Translations under genes and position numbers: made by a program
Shown here: one piece after another, positions 1 to 7,566 of the stretch
Layout of the letters: the number at the start of each line of letters is the position of its first letter
Numbering within the stretch: the stretch's first letter is position 1
Notes under the pieces: generated by a model
What the model was told of the DNA's origin: nothing
Databases searched by the model: none
Seen by the model: only the letters and a program-made list of their open reading frames with translations
DNA from: an uncultured Coriobacteriaceae bacterium
Lineage (GTDB): Bacteria > Actinomycetota > Coriobacteriia > Coriobacteriales > QAMH01
Direction: 5' to 3'
Assembly (NCBI GenBank): GCA_902783925.1
Contig: CACZSV010000198.1
Span: 1 to 13,090, forward strand
DNA length: 13,090 bases

Positions 1-85
1 CTACACCACGAGCGTGGGTGAGCACGAGATGCTCTTGAGCGTAGGCTGGAGGCCCGAAGGCTATGCCTGGTATGCGGTGAAGTAA
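1..85 (+). CDS. C-terminal end of a surface or secreted protein with a DUF5648-like repeat (partial)
   Basis: Reading from base 2, 27 codons run to a TAA at 83-85. The peptide contains YTTSVGEHEMLLSVGW followed by RPEGYAWYAVK and the stop. The pattern of YTTS, then E near a hydrophobic stretch, then GW, EG and AWY is what I recognise as the end of the DUF5648-type repeat found at the C-termini of secreted, cell-wall-associated proteins of Gram-positive gut bacteria. The function of that repeat is not established, and it often sits next to hydrolase or adhesin domains. The rest of the gene lies upstream of the window, so nothing can be said of its main domain. A terminator hairpin follows 25 bases after the stop, so this gene is separate from the metabolic operon downstream. 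Confidence 0.7.
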   Translation, partial: YTTSVGEHEMLLSVGWRPEGYAWYAVK

Positions 86-110
86 TCCTTGTAAGCGCAT
101 AGGCGAAACG

Positions 111-150
111 AACGGGCGTTGGAGCATAAGCTCCGGCGCCCGTTTCTGTT
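111..150 (+). terminator. Terminator hairpin after the partial surface-protein gene
   Basis: Bases 111-125 and 130-144 form a 15-bp stem with two G-U wobbles and an ATAA loop. It is followed by TCTGTT, which is T-rich but not a full T-tract. It lies 25 bases after the stop codon of the upstream gene and well before the next operon, which fits a Rho-independent terminator. Confidence 0.7.
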
Positions 151-211
151 GCTGCAGCTGGGCTCGATTCACGGGTAGGATGTCCCGCTCACTCATCCGC
201 ACACACCCATA

Positions 212-238
212 ACTAGGCAGAAACAGAAGCTGCCTATT
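212..238 (+). promoter_or_regulatory. Spaced palindrome, probable operator of the acyl-CoA dehydrogenase operon (copy 1)
   Basis: ACTAGGCA (212-219), an 11-base spacer, then TGCCTATT (231-238). The arms are complementary except for one position, and the inner G220/C230 pair extends the stem. The same element, with perfect arms and the same 11-base spacer, lies upstream of fixA at 4483-4509. The arms match while the spacers differ, which is typical of a dimeric regulator site rather than copied sequence. It ends 73 bases before the chosen start codon. A pyrimidine-rich stretch follows both copies. No clear -35/-10 pair is visible here, so whether the site activates or represses is unknown. Confidence 0.65.
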
Positions 239-311
239 CTCTTTGCTTCGATCTCATCACACAATGGTGCAAGAGCAAAACACCGTATTCCATCATGGAA
301 CAGGGGGAATC

Positions 312-1469
312 ATGGATTTCAATCTGACCGACGAGCAAGAACTACTCATCGACAGCATCAAAGAATTCTGCGAGCGTAATTTCGACGAACAAAAGATCCG
401 CGAGATGTACGCGAACCACGGCATGAGCGACGAGCTCATCCAAGCGTACCTCGAGGCCGGTTTCGGTCTCATGGGCATTCCGGAAGAACAAGGCGGCATC
501 CCGTGCGACCTCGTGACGCTCGGCATTCTCACCGAGGAATTCGCCCATTACTCTGGCTGCATCACGCCTTTCTTGAATAACACGCTCGCCATGCGCGACC
601 TCATCGACTTTGGCACGCCCGAGCAGATCGAGATGGGTATGGCCGCCTACATGGAAACGGGCAAGCCCATTATGTCGCTCGGCTTTTCCGAGCCGGCATC
701 TGGCTCTGACAACATGAACATGAGCTGCGTCACGAAGAAGCAGGCAGACGGCACTTATATCCTGAACGGCCAGAAGACCTGGGTTACGCAGGGCGAGGTC
801 TTCCCGTACGTGCTCGTCATCGCCAAAGACGAAGACAACGCGCGCGAGAATCGCGAGATGTCGATGTGGCTCGTTCCCAAGGAAATCGATGGTCTTTCAA
901 CTGCGCCGCTGCAGAAAATCGGCCAGCAGATCATGCCGTTTTGCGAGATGTACTTCGACGATGTCGTCTTGACCGAAGACATGCGTGTGGGCAAGCAGGG
1001 CGAGGGCTTCAAGAACCTCATGAAGAACTTCGAGACCGAGCGCTGCCTCATCGTGGCCCAGTCCATCGGTTGCGCACAGGCTGCCATGGACGACGCTGCC
1101 GCATACGTCAACGAGCGCATCACCTTTGGCAAGCCCATCGCCAGCTATCAGCTCATCCAGCTCAAGCTCGCCGAGATGGAGATCGCGCTTCAGAATTCGC
1201 GCAACATGCTCTACAAGACGCTGTGGAAGATGGACAACGGCCAGTCCGTGCGCATCGATTCCGCGCTGCTCAAGCGCTATGCGTGCATGGAGTGCACCAA
1301 GGTCGCATCTGAGGCCATGCAGATCTATGGCGGTCTCGGCTTCACGACCGAGACGCGCGTTGGCCGCATGTGGTCCGACCTGCGCGGCTTCCAGATCGCC
1401 GGTGGCACCGACGAGATCATGGTCTACATCGCGGGTCGTCAGCTCGCCAAGCAATACGCGCGTAAGTAA
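312..1469 (+). CDS. CaiA-like acyl-CoA dehydrogenase, probably an enoyl-CoA reductase
   Basis: A 385-residue acyl-CoA dehydrogenase flavoprotein. It resembles CaiA, the crotonobetainyl-CoA reductase, in its start (MDFNLTDEQEL), its length and the stretch LAEMEIALQNSRNMLY. Flavin-site motifs are intact: SEPASGSD (residues 126-133), W157-V-T, R269-xx-F272-G, and QIYGGLGF (337-344). The usual catalytic glutamate of medium- and short-chain enzymes is replaced by Gly364 (GGTDE), as in CaiA. A glutamate is present instead at Glu243 (FETERCL), the position used by isovaleryl-CoA dehydrogenase. I chose ATG 312 because CAGGGGGAATC precedes it and the family N-terminus begins there. The frame stays open back to a TTG at 243, but that extension has no family match. 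It is the first gene of an operon, 56 bases before the CoA synthetase. It probably exchanges electrons with the FixAB flavoproteins. The acyl substrate is unknown. Confidence 0.9.
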   Translation: MDFNLTDEQELLIDSIKEFCERNFDEQKIREMYANHGMSDELIQAYLEAGFGLMGIPEEQGGIPCDLVTLGILTEEFAHYSGCITPFLNNTLAMRDLIDFGTPEQIEMGMAAYMETGKPIMSLGFSEPASGSDNMNMSCVTKKQADGTYILNGQKTWVTQGEVFPYVLVIAKDEDNARENREMSMWLVPKEIDGLSTAPLQKIGQQIMPFCEMYFDDVVLTEDMRVGKQGEGFKNLMKNFETERCLIVAQSIGCAQAAMDDAAAYVNERITFGKPIASYQLIQLKLAEMEIALQNSRNMLYKTLWKMDNGQSVRIDSALLKRYACMECTKVASEAMQIYGGLGFTTETRVGRMWSDLRGFQIAGGTDEIMVYIAGRQLAKQYARK

Positions 1470-1525
1470 CGGGCGCGTAGAGCGAGTGGCAATTCGCGAC
1501 GAGGCGGATGGGAGGTTTGCACGAG

Positions 1526-3154
1526 ATGGCAGATGATCTGAACCGTGCGACCTCCATCGCCTGTGTCGATGATACAAGTGTCGAGGAATACCTTCGCGAG
1601 AGCGTCCTTTCGGTAGAGGAGGGGCGCTATCCGCGTCTGTCCATCATGCGCGGCCTCCACGAGGGCTTCAAGGCCAATGCGTCTAAACGCTTTTGCATAA
1701 GCGACGAAGAAGCGTATACCTACGCCCAGGCGTACACAAAGGTAAACGCTTTGGCTGGGTATTTCCAGGAGACGCTAAGGCTCGGGCCGGACTCGACCAT
1801 AGTGCTCTCTGCTCCCAACCTTCTCATTACGCCCATCGTTTTGGGCGCAGCTCAGCTCGTGGGCGCGCGGGTCGCGCTGTTTTCCAACGCGCTCGTCCGC
1901 CATGAATTCAGGCGCAGCGTGCGCTTGGTCAAACCCCAGCTCGTCATCATGTCGATTCCGGAGGATTGCCAGATGGCGCAGGAAGAGGCGCCACGGGCGA
2001 CTATCGTCGCGACAGGATGCCCGTCGGCTCCCGTGCCCTTGCTCGACGATATCATTGCGCGCGCGGGCTTCGACGACGCGCGCGAGTTTCCGCATGCGAG
2101 TGCGGACGCGCAGATTATCGTGTTCTCCTCGGGCAGCACTGGCGTTCCCAAGGCAATCGTCAACCGGGCTTCGTCGTTCGCGAAAAACGGCCTTGCCCTG
2201 AGGCGCTGGCTCGAGCTCACGCACGACGATGTCGTGTATCTGCCCGTTCCGCTGTTCCACGTCTTTGGTCTTGTGGGCACGTACGCCACGCTCGCCTCGA
2301 CAACGACGTTCGTGACGGCGGCGAAGTACCACCCGGCCGAAGCCTGCGCGCTCATCGTGAACAACCACGTGACCGTGCATCTGGGCGTTTCGACCATGTT
2401 CATACGCGAGCTGCGTCAAAACGTCCATGACAAATGGGATTTCTCGTCTCTGCGCGCGGGGCTCGTGGCCGGCGCCGGCTGTCCGCCTTCCGTCATCTTC
2501 GATTTCGAGGAGCGTTTTGGCTGCAGGCTCATGCAGTCGTATGGCATGAGCGAGACCGCGGCGACGCTCACCGTGACGCCGCTCGGCCTTTCAGCAGCCG
2601 AACGAGCCGCGACCGTGGGCTTTTGCATAGAGGGCTCGGATGCCGTGCTCGACCCGCAGACGGGTGAGATACTCTGCAAGAGCCAATCCATCATGGATGG
2701 CGTGTTGCAGGAAGACGGCTCGCTCGAGCTCATGCTCGACGATGACGGCTGGTTTCATTCGGGCGATATCGGCACGATCGACGATCAAGGCTACATGACG
2801 ATCTCTGGCCGCATCAAGGACGTGATCATACGCGGTGGGGTGAATATCTTCCCGCTCGAAATCGAGTCGCTGTACCAAGAGCACGACGACGTCGGTTCGT
2901 GCTGTGTTGTGGGCTACGCGGATGCGGAGCTTGGCGAGCGTACCTGCGCCTGCGTCATCATGAAGCAAGGCCACGACGCCTCGACACGGGACTTGCGTAT
3001 GTATGCGCGCGGACGCATCGAGAAGTGCAAGGTTCCGGACCTCGTGATCAAAATGGAAGCGTTTCCGTATCTGGGCAACGGCAAAATAGACAAGAAAGCG
3101 CTGAAACAGCAGGTCGAGGATATGCTGGCGAGTGCTACGCGCACAGGCGCCTAG
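1526..3154 (+). CDS. Acyl-CoA synthetase, AMP-forming (CaiC-like)
   Basis: A 542-residue adenylate-forming enzyme that would activate a free carboxylic acid to its CoA thioester using ATP, via an acyl-adenylate. Motifs appear in the expected order: the phosphate loop SSGSTGVPK (about 200), PVPLFHVFG (about 240), YGMSET (about 338), HSGDIGTIDDQGY (about 410), GRIKDVIIRGG after it, and the catalytic lysine of GNGKIDKKAL (about 520). I chose ATG 1526, preceded by GGGAGG ten bases upstream. An in-frame ATG at 1508 would add six residues but overlaps that ribosome binding site. It lies between two acyl-CoA dehydrogenase genes, with only 24 bases before the next start, so it is co-transcribed and its product is presumably their substrate or a precursor. 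The arrangement recalls caiC in carnitine operons. Fatty, aromatic and betaine-like acids are all possible substrates. Confidence 0.9.
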   Translation: MADDLNRATSIACVDDTSVEEYLRESVLSVEEGRYPRLSIMRGLHEGFKANASKRFCISDEEAYTYAQAYTKVNALAGYFQETLRLGPDSTIVLSAPNLLITPIVLGAAQLVGARVALFSNALVRHEFRRSVRLVKPQLVIMSIPEDCQMAQEEAPRATIVATGCPSAPVPLLDDIIARAGFDDAREFPHASADAQIIVFSSGSTGVPKAIVNRASSFAKNGLALRRWLELTHDDVVYLPVPLFHVFGLVGTYATLASTTTFVTAAKYHPAEACALIVNNHVTVHLGVSTMFIRELRQNVHDKWDFSSLRAGLVAGAGCPPSVIFDFEERFGCRLMQSYGMSETAATLTVTPLGLSAAERAATVGFCIEGSDAVLDPQTGEILCKSQSIMDGVLQEDGSLELMLDDDGWFHSGDIGTIDDQGYMTISGRIKDVIIRGGVNIFPLEIESLYQEHDDVGSCCVVGYADAELGERTCACVIMKQGHDASTRDLRMYARGRIEKCKVPDLVIKMEAFPYLGNGKIDKKALKQQVEDMLASATRTGA

Positions 3155-3178
3155 CAAAGTAGGCAGTGGAGGAAGAAC

Positions 3179-4357
3179 ATGAGCGAGGCATCGATTCAGG
3201 AAATGGTCGACGAGGTCATTGGGTACGTCGATGACTTTTGCGCGGAGCATATCAGCGAGGAGCGCGTAAAGAACTGGTGCGTCTCGAGAGGTGTGTCAAC
3301 TGCAGAATACGCCGCGTTCTACGAAAGCGAGCTCGGCAGGTACTGTATGCCGCCCGCGCTCGGAGGCTTCGATGGACCGTTTCTCGTGCGCGCCATGCTC
3401 GTCGCGCGGCTTATGCGCCATGCGGGAGCGATGCTTCCGTACCATTCGGACATGAACTCGATGGCGCTGCTCTCGACGCTCAGCGATCAGTCCCAGCGCG
3501 AAATCATTGAGGATTTCACGGCAAGCGACGGCCGCATCTCGTTTTCGCAGGCGTTTTCTGAAGGCGGACTCGGCGCCGATTCGAGCAGCATCATCACCGA
3601 GGTGACATCCGATCTCGACGGCGTTTTTCTCGACGGCGAGAAGACCTTCGTGGCAAACGGCCAGTTCGCTTCGAGGACGCTCGTGCTCGCGCAGGACATG
3701 GTCCATGGCATCGAAGACGGCGGGCAATCGCTATGGCTCGTGCCGCTTTCAGAAGCTGGCGTGTACACGTATCCGCTCAACACGGTGGGGCAGGAGATGC
3801 TCGCCCCCGCTCGTCTCGTCTTTGACCATGTGAAACTCGACCCCATGTGGCGCATTCAGACCGAGGGTCGCCTCGGCGCGATGCTCGAGCGGCAGTACAT
3901 GCTCGGCCGTATCTACGTGTGCGCGGCCAGTCTCGGGCTTGCTCAGGCTGCGATGGACGATGCGCTCGAGCGTTGCGCGCGGTACCGCACACGGGGGCGC
4001 TATCTAAGCAGCATCTCGCAAATTCAGGTGAAACTCGCGAATATGGCCGTCGAGATTCGCTCGATGGAAAACCTCGTGACCAAGGCGGCGCTTTCTGTGA
4101 GCAGCGACGATTCGCTGTCCGAGCAGAAGTACAATTGCGCGCTCATGAAGCATTACGTGCCCGGGGCCGCAACGCAGCTCGCTTCCGAAGCGCTCCAGAT
4201 TTTCGGCGGCATGGGATATACGGATGAATCGCGCGTGAGCCGAATCTGGCGCGATTGCCGTGGCAACCAGATTGCGCAGGGCGCCGACGAGATGATGTCG
4301 CGCAGCATCGCACGTCATCGCGTGAAGGAATATGCATTCACGAAAAAGAATCTGTAA
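3179..4357 (+). CDS. Degenerate acyl-CoA dehydrogenase paralogue, possibly a non-catalytic partner subunit
   Basis: 392 residues with the acyl-CoA dehydrogenase fold throughout, collinear with the first dehydrogenase of the operon, but with eroded key sites. The flavin/substrate motif EPxSGSD reads SEGGLGAD (127-134). The W-V-T flavin contact is F157-V-A. The Arg and Phe of RxxFG are Y269 and R272. The glutamate at the isovaleryl-type position is Gly243, and the canonical catalytic position is Gln367 (QGADE). QIFGGMGY and the following SRIWRD segment remain typical. The frame is intact and GGAGGAA lies just before the ATG, so it is not a pseudogene. In some actinobacteria (for example the mycobacterial cholesterol-degrading ChsE pairs), one subunit of a heterotetrameric dehydrogenase lacks the catalytic residues. 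By analogy this may pair with the upstream enzyme. A divergent active enzyme is the alternative. Confidence 0.85.
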   Translation: MSEASIQEMVDEVIGYVDDFCAEHISEERVKNWCVSRGVSTAEYAAFYESELGRYCMPPALGGFDGPFLVRAMLVARLMRHAGAMLPYHSDMNSMALLSTLSDQSQREIIEDFTASDGRISFSQAFSEGGLGADSSSIITEVTSDLDGVFLDGEKTFVANGQFASRTLVLAQDMVHGIEDGGQSLWLVPLSEAGVYTYPLNTVGQEMLAPARLVFDHVKLDPMWRIQTEGRLGAMLERQYMLGRIYVCAASLGLAQAAMDDALERCARYRTRGRYLSSISQIQVKLANMAVEIRSMENLVTKAALSVSSDDSLSEQKYNCALMKHYVPGAATQLASEALQIFGGMGYTDESRVSRIWRDCRGNQIAQGADEMMSRSIARHRVKEYAFTKKNL

Positions 4358-4378
4358 GCGAATAGGGAGTACCCCTGC

Positions 4379-4425
4379 GAGTGCTTGGCGAGCTGGTATG
4401 ACGGATCGGCCCAGCTAGCCCACTC
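4379..4425 (+). terminator. Imperfect hairpin after the first operon, possible terminator
   Basis: Stem segments GAGTG/CACTC, GGC/GCC and AGCTGG/CCAGCT pair around a 14-base loop, with a three-base bulge and one mismatch. It begins 22 bases after the stop of the second dehydrogenase gene. No T-run follows, so it could be a weak terminator or an RNA-processing or stabilising structure. The gap from 4358 to 4571 otherwise holds only the fixA operator. Confidence 0.4.
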
Positions 4426-4482
4426 ACCGCTGCGTCGTCAAAGCGCCGTTCGCCTGGTGCCCCCTCCATCAATTTCGCGATC

Positions 4483-4509
4483 ACTAGGCACAAGCGAAAA
4501 TTGCCTAGT
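4483..4509 (+). promoter_or_regulatory. Spaced palindrome, probable operator of the fixABCX operon (copy 2)
   Basis: ACTAGGCA (4483-4490), an 11-base spacer, then TGCCTAGT (4502-4509): perfect 8-bp arms. It has the same arms and the same spacer length as the element at 212-238, and ends 62 bases before the fixA start. A T-rich stretch follows, then an AT-rich segment at 4524-4546 where a promoter could lie, but I see no convincing -35/-10 pair. It probably marks the fix operon and the dehydrogenase operon as one regulon. Confidence 0.7.
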
Positions 4510-4571
4510 TCTTTTCGCAGCGACCTTATTTACTCTGTACATATTGGAAAACCCATAGGAAGGTGCAGATG

Positions 4572-5330
4572 ATGAATATCGTCGTTGCTATTAAAGTGGT
4601 CCCAGACGACCAGGATATCCAGATCAGCGCAGCTGGCGAATTGGACATGTCGAAAGCGCATCAGACTATCTCGGCATATGACCTCAACGCCATCGAGGCT
4701 GCAGCTCAGCTCGCGCAAGCCGTTGGCGACTCCAAGGTCATTGCCTTGGCAGTCGGTGGCTCTGCCATCGACGAGTCCAAGCTCAAGAAGAACATTCTGG
4801 CGCGCGGTGCAGAAGAGCTCGTCATGATCGCCGATGACGCTTGCGCGGATCTCGACGCTCATGCAACCGCTACCGTTCTGGCAGCCGAGCTCGCGAAGAT
4901 CGGCGATGTCGACCTCGTCGTCTGCGGCGATGGTTCCGCTGACAACTACGCCCAGCAGGTCGACGTGCAGCTGGCATGCAAGATGGGCGTTGCGAGCGTG
5001 AACGGTGTTGTCGAGATGTCCGCTGCCGGCTCCACGCTGACTGCCAAGCGCAAGCTCGAGGACGTCATCGAGACCGTCGAGGCGCAGCTTCCCTGCGTCG
5101 TCGCCGTTACGCCCGATATCGCGCTTCCGCGCATCCCGGGCATGAGGGACATCCTCGCTGCTGGTAAAAAGCCGATGAACGTAGGCGCTGCAGATGCGGC
5201 AGCCGAGACCTGCCTCGAGACCATCGAGATCAAGGCTCCCGAAGCTACCGAGCGCAAGCAAGAAGTTAGTAACGCGTCCGATGATGGCGCCATCGATGCA
5301 TTCGTCGCGGCTCTCAAGGCTGCTCTCTAA
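4572..5330 (+). CDS. fixA: FixA, electron-transfer flavoprotein beta-type subunit
   Basis: 252 residues, close to the E. coli FixA length of about 256. It shares the FixA-type start (MNIVVAIKVVPDDQDI), the AYDLNAIEAA motif, VCGDGSADNYAQQV and a LEDVIE segment, all diagnostic of the Fix branch of the ETF beta family. FixA and FixB form the soluble flavoprotein half of FixABCX, which passes electrons between NADH, a flavoprotein or low-potential carrier, and the FixCX module. The ribosome binding site AGGAAGG (4557-4563) allows ATG 4569 or ATG 4572. I prefer 4572 because family members begin M-x-I at that point. A GTG at 4563 lies inside the ribosome binding site and is unlikely. It is the first gene of the operon and lies 19 bases before fixB. 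Confidence 0.93.
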   Translation: MNIVVAIKVVPDDQDIQISAAGELDMSKAHQTISAYDLNAIEAAAQLAQAVGDSKVIALAVGGSAIDESKLKKNILARGAEELVMIADDACADLDAHATATVLAAELAKIGDVDLVVCGDGSADNYAQQVDVQLACKMGVASVNGVVEMSAAGSTLTAKRKLEDVIETVEAQLPCVVAVTPDIALPRIPGMRDILAAGKKPMNVGAADAAAETCLETIEIKAPEATERKQEVSNASDDGAIDAFVAALKAAL

Positions 5331-5349
5331 AGGGGAAGGAATTCTAACC

Positions 5350-6237
5350 ATGAAGGCATTTGTTATCGCAGAACACGCCGAGGCAGCTTCCGCTTTGGCA
5401 GCTGGTGCCCGTACACTGGCAGACGAGGTCGCCGTTGCCGTCGTCGGCTCCGAGCAAGTCCCCGCAAACATCGCCGACGCTGCATACCATGTTGCAGTTC
5501 CTGAAGGCGCTGCGGCCGATGATGCAGCTGCGACGCTCGAGGCGCTTCTCGACGACGTGCAGGTCGTCATCGCCGAGCCCGTACGCCACGTGAAATCCAT
5601 CGTCGGCAAGCTTGCCGCCGCCAAGGGCGCATCCGTCATCACCGATTGCCTATCCATCGAAGACGGTGTTGCGACCAGCATGTACTTCGGCGGCGTTGGC
5701 CAGATCAGGCGCAAGGCAAAAAGCGGTATCGCGTTCTACACCGCTGGCGCGGGTTCCTTTGGCGATGCGCAGCCGAGCGGCTCCAACGCAGGCGCCGAGG
5801 AGCTTTCCTGGGTTGCGCCCGCTGCAGCACTTAAGCTTGTGAGCAGCGAACCCATCCAGAAGAGCGGCGTCGACCTGAACAAGTCCGACGTGGTCGTGGC
5901 TGCCGGCCGTGGTTTTTCCGAAGAGGCAGATCTCGATTTGGCACGTGCGCTTTGCGACAAGATCGGCGCCGGGCTGGGTTGCTCGCGTCCGCTTGCCGAA
6001 GGCGCTGGCTGGATGCCGAGCGAGACCTATATCGGCGTTTCCGGCCTCATGCTCTCGCCGAAGGTCTACATCGCCGCAGGAATCTCCGGCCAGATGCAGC
6101 ATATGGTCGGCGCGAACCGTTCCGGCACGGTGTTCGCCATCAACAAGGATCAAAACGCCCCCATCTTCAAGCAGTGCGATTACGGCCTGGTGGGCGATCT
6201 GAAAGACGTGCTCCCCAAGATCACGGAAGCGCTGTAG
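5350..6237 (+). CDS. fixB: FixB, electron-transfer flavoprotein alpha-type subunit
   Basis: 295 residues, slightly shorter than E. coli FixB (about 313). The C-terminal FAD domain is clear: VVAAGRGF, then GVSGLMLSPKVYIAAGISGQ, QHMVG and FAINKDQNAPIF, ending with DYGLVGDLKDVLP. The YIGVSG form instead of the QIGQTG of housekeeping ETF alpha is typical of the FixB/CaiA-associated branch. The partner is FixA, encoded 19 bases upstream. I chose ATG 5350, preceded by a purine-rich AAGGGGAAGGA stretch. The same frame is open much further upstream, but that part only overlaps the end of fixA and is a shadow. In carnitine operons FixAB deliver electrons to CaiA, and the CaiA-like enzyme at 312-1469 is the obvious candidate partner. 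Confidence 0.93.
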   Translation: MKAFVIAEHAEAASALAAGARTLADEVAVAVVGSEQVPANIADAAYHVAVPEGAAADDAAATLEALLDDVQVVIAEPVRHVKSIVGKLAAAKGASVITDCLSIEDGVATSMYFGGVGQIRRKAKSGIAFYTAGAGSFGDAQPSGSNAGAEELSWVAPAAALKLVSSEPIQKSGVDLNKSDVVVAAGRGFSEEADLDLARALCDKIGAGLGCSRPLAEGAGWMPSETYIGVSGLMLSPKVYIAAGISGQMQHMVGANRSGTVFAINKDQNAPIFKQCDYGLVGDLKDVLPKITEAL

Positions 6238-6267
6238 GCGCGGCTTTCGAAGAGAGAGGTAAGGCAA

Positions 6268-7566
6268 GTGGCGGATTTCGACGCAATCGTGGTGGGCGCG
6301 GGCCTTGCTGGTTCCGTAGCTGCACTCGAGCTTGCGCGTGCTGAAAAGAGCGTGCTCGTCATAGAGCGCGGCAATTTCGCGGGCGCCAAGAACATGACAG
6401 GCGGGCGCATCTACGTGCATTCGCTTCGCAAGGTATTTTCCGATGAAGAGCTGGCTGAGGCGCCGTTCGAGCGCAAGATCACGCACGAGCGCATCAGTCT
6501 CATGGCTCCTGATTCGAACCTGACGATCGATTTCACATCCGACGAGCTTGGGCGTGACGAGCATGCATCGTATTCCGTGCTACATGCACCCTTTGATCAG
6601 TGGCTCGCAGAGAAGGCGGAAGAAGCCGGCGCGGAGTTCATCTACGGTATTCCCGTCGAGGGCTTGATGAAGGACGAATCCGGCAAGGTCATTGGCGTGA
6701 GCGCCGGCGAAGACGAGATTACGGCCGAGGTCGTGATCCTGGCCGATGGCGCGAATTCGCTTCTGGCAAAAGAAGCCGTCTTCTACGAGAAGCCACCAGC
6801 GAATCAGATGGCCGTTGGCGTGAAAGAAGTCTTCGAGCTTCCCGCCGCGACGATCACAGACCGCGTGCTCGCCGCCTCCGATGACGAGGGTGCGGCATGG
6901 CTCTTCGCAGGCGATGCCACGCACGGCGTGTTTGGCGGTGGTTTCATGTACACGAACCGCGATTCGATCAGCTTGGGCGTTGTGGCGGGCATTGATGCCG
7001 TTGCCAACGGCGATTGCGTACCCGTGTATCAGATGCTCGAGGACCTCAAGCAGCATCCGTCCGTCGCGCCTCTCATCAAGGGTGCCAAGGTGGTCGAGCA
7101 TTCGGGTCATATGGTCCCCGAAGGCGGCGTGAACATCATGCCCCCGCTCGTAAACGACGGCGTCATGCTCGCGGGAGACTGCGCCATGATGTGCCTGAAC
7201 CTTGGCTATATGGTGCGCGGTATGGACTACGCCGTTGCAGCTGGCCAGATGGCAGGCAAAAACGCGGCGCGCGCGATTGATGCGCAGGACACGTCCATCA
7301 ATGGGCTCGTCCATTACGTCGAGGATCTCGAGAACAGTTTCGTGATGAAGGACCTGCACCAGTACAAGAACGAGCCTGCGTTCCTTGAAAGTTTCGACCG
7401 CATGTTCAATGCGTATCCGGCACTCGCGCGCGACGTCATGAACAGCATGTTCGTCGTCGACGGATCGCCGGCGGCTCCCATCAAGAAGAAGGTCCTGCCC
7501 AAGGTTAAGCAGGTCGGCCTGCTCAACATTGTGAAAGACGCGAGGGGAGCGATGAAGGCGCTATGA
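6268..7566 (+). CDS. fixC: FixC, FAD-dependent ETF-quinone oxidoreductase-like protein
   Basis: 432 residues, matching E. coli FixC (about 428). The N-terminal Rossmann dinucleotide motif is GAGLAG (residues 10-15), and an acidic residue in LVIERG ends the second strand. NMTGGRIY follows near residue 47, and the second FAD motif AGDCAMMCLNLGYMVRG lies near 300-317. It belongs to the geranylgeranyl reductase/ETF-QO family and, with FixX, forms the membrane-facing module that reacts with quinone. The start is GTG 6268, after an AGAGAGGTAAGG ribosome binding region, with a FixC-like N-terminus directly following. It starts 30 bases after fixB and its last codons overlap the start of fixX (ATGA), so translation is coupled. 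Confidence 0.93.
   Translation: MADFDAIVVGAGLAGSVAALELARAEKSVLVIERGNFAGAKNMTGGRIYVHSLRKVFSDEELAEAPFERKITHERISLMAPDSNLTIDFTSDELGRDEHASYSVLHAPFDQWLAEKAEEAGAEFIYGIPVEGLMKDESGKVIGVSAGEDEITAEVVILADGANSLLAKEAVFYEKPPANQMAVGVKEVFELPAATITDRVLAASDDEGAAWLFAGDATHGVFGGGFMYTNRDSISLGVVAGIDAVANGDCVPVYQMLEDLKQHPSVAPLIKGAKVVEHSGHMVPEGGVNIMPPLVNDGVMLAGDCAMMCLNLGYMVRGMDYAVAAGQMAGKNAARAIDAQDTSINGLVHYVEDLENSFVMKDLHQYKNEPAFLESFDRMFNAYPALARDVMNSMFVVDGSPAAPIKKKVLPKVKQVGLLNIVKDARGAMKAL

Noticed and set aside
243..311. Upstream extension of the first acyl-CoA dehydrogenase from a TTG at 243
   Set aside because: The added 23 residues do not resemble the family N-terminus, the region lies just after the operator palindrome, and ATG 312 has its own ribosome binding site and the CaiA-like start MDFNL.
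1508..1525. Earlier ATG for the CoA synthetase
   Set aside because: The extra codons cover the GGGAGG that serves ATG 1526. The earlier start cannot be excluded but is less likely.
897..1577. Long open frames on the minus strand opposite the operon genes, here and at 1775-2428, 4530-5714, 5650-6564 and 10467-11720
   Set aside because: They are antisense shadows of well-supported genes in a G+C-rich genome. Their translations are rich in Arg, His, Leu and Ala and show no domain.
312..4357. Carnitine metabolism (cai) operon
   Set aside because: CaiA-, CaiC- and Fix-like genes are present, but no carnityl-CoA hydratase (CaiD) or transporter (CaiT) is visible, and the CoA-transferase resembles FldA/HadA more than CaiB.
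5194..5349. Upstream extension of fixB into the fixA coding region
   Set aside because: It is out of frame over fixA and has no FixB similarity. ATG 5350 follows a good ribosome binding site and matches the family start.
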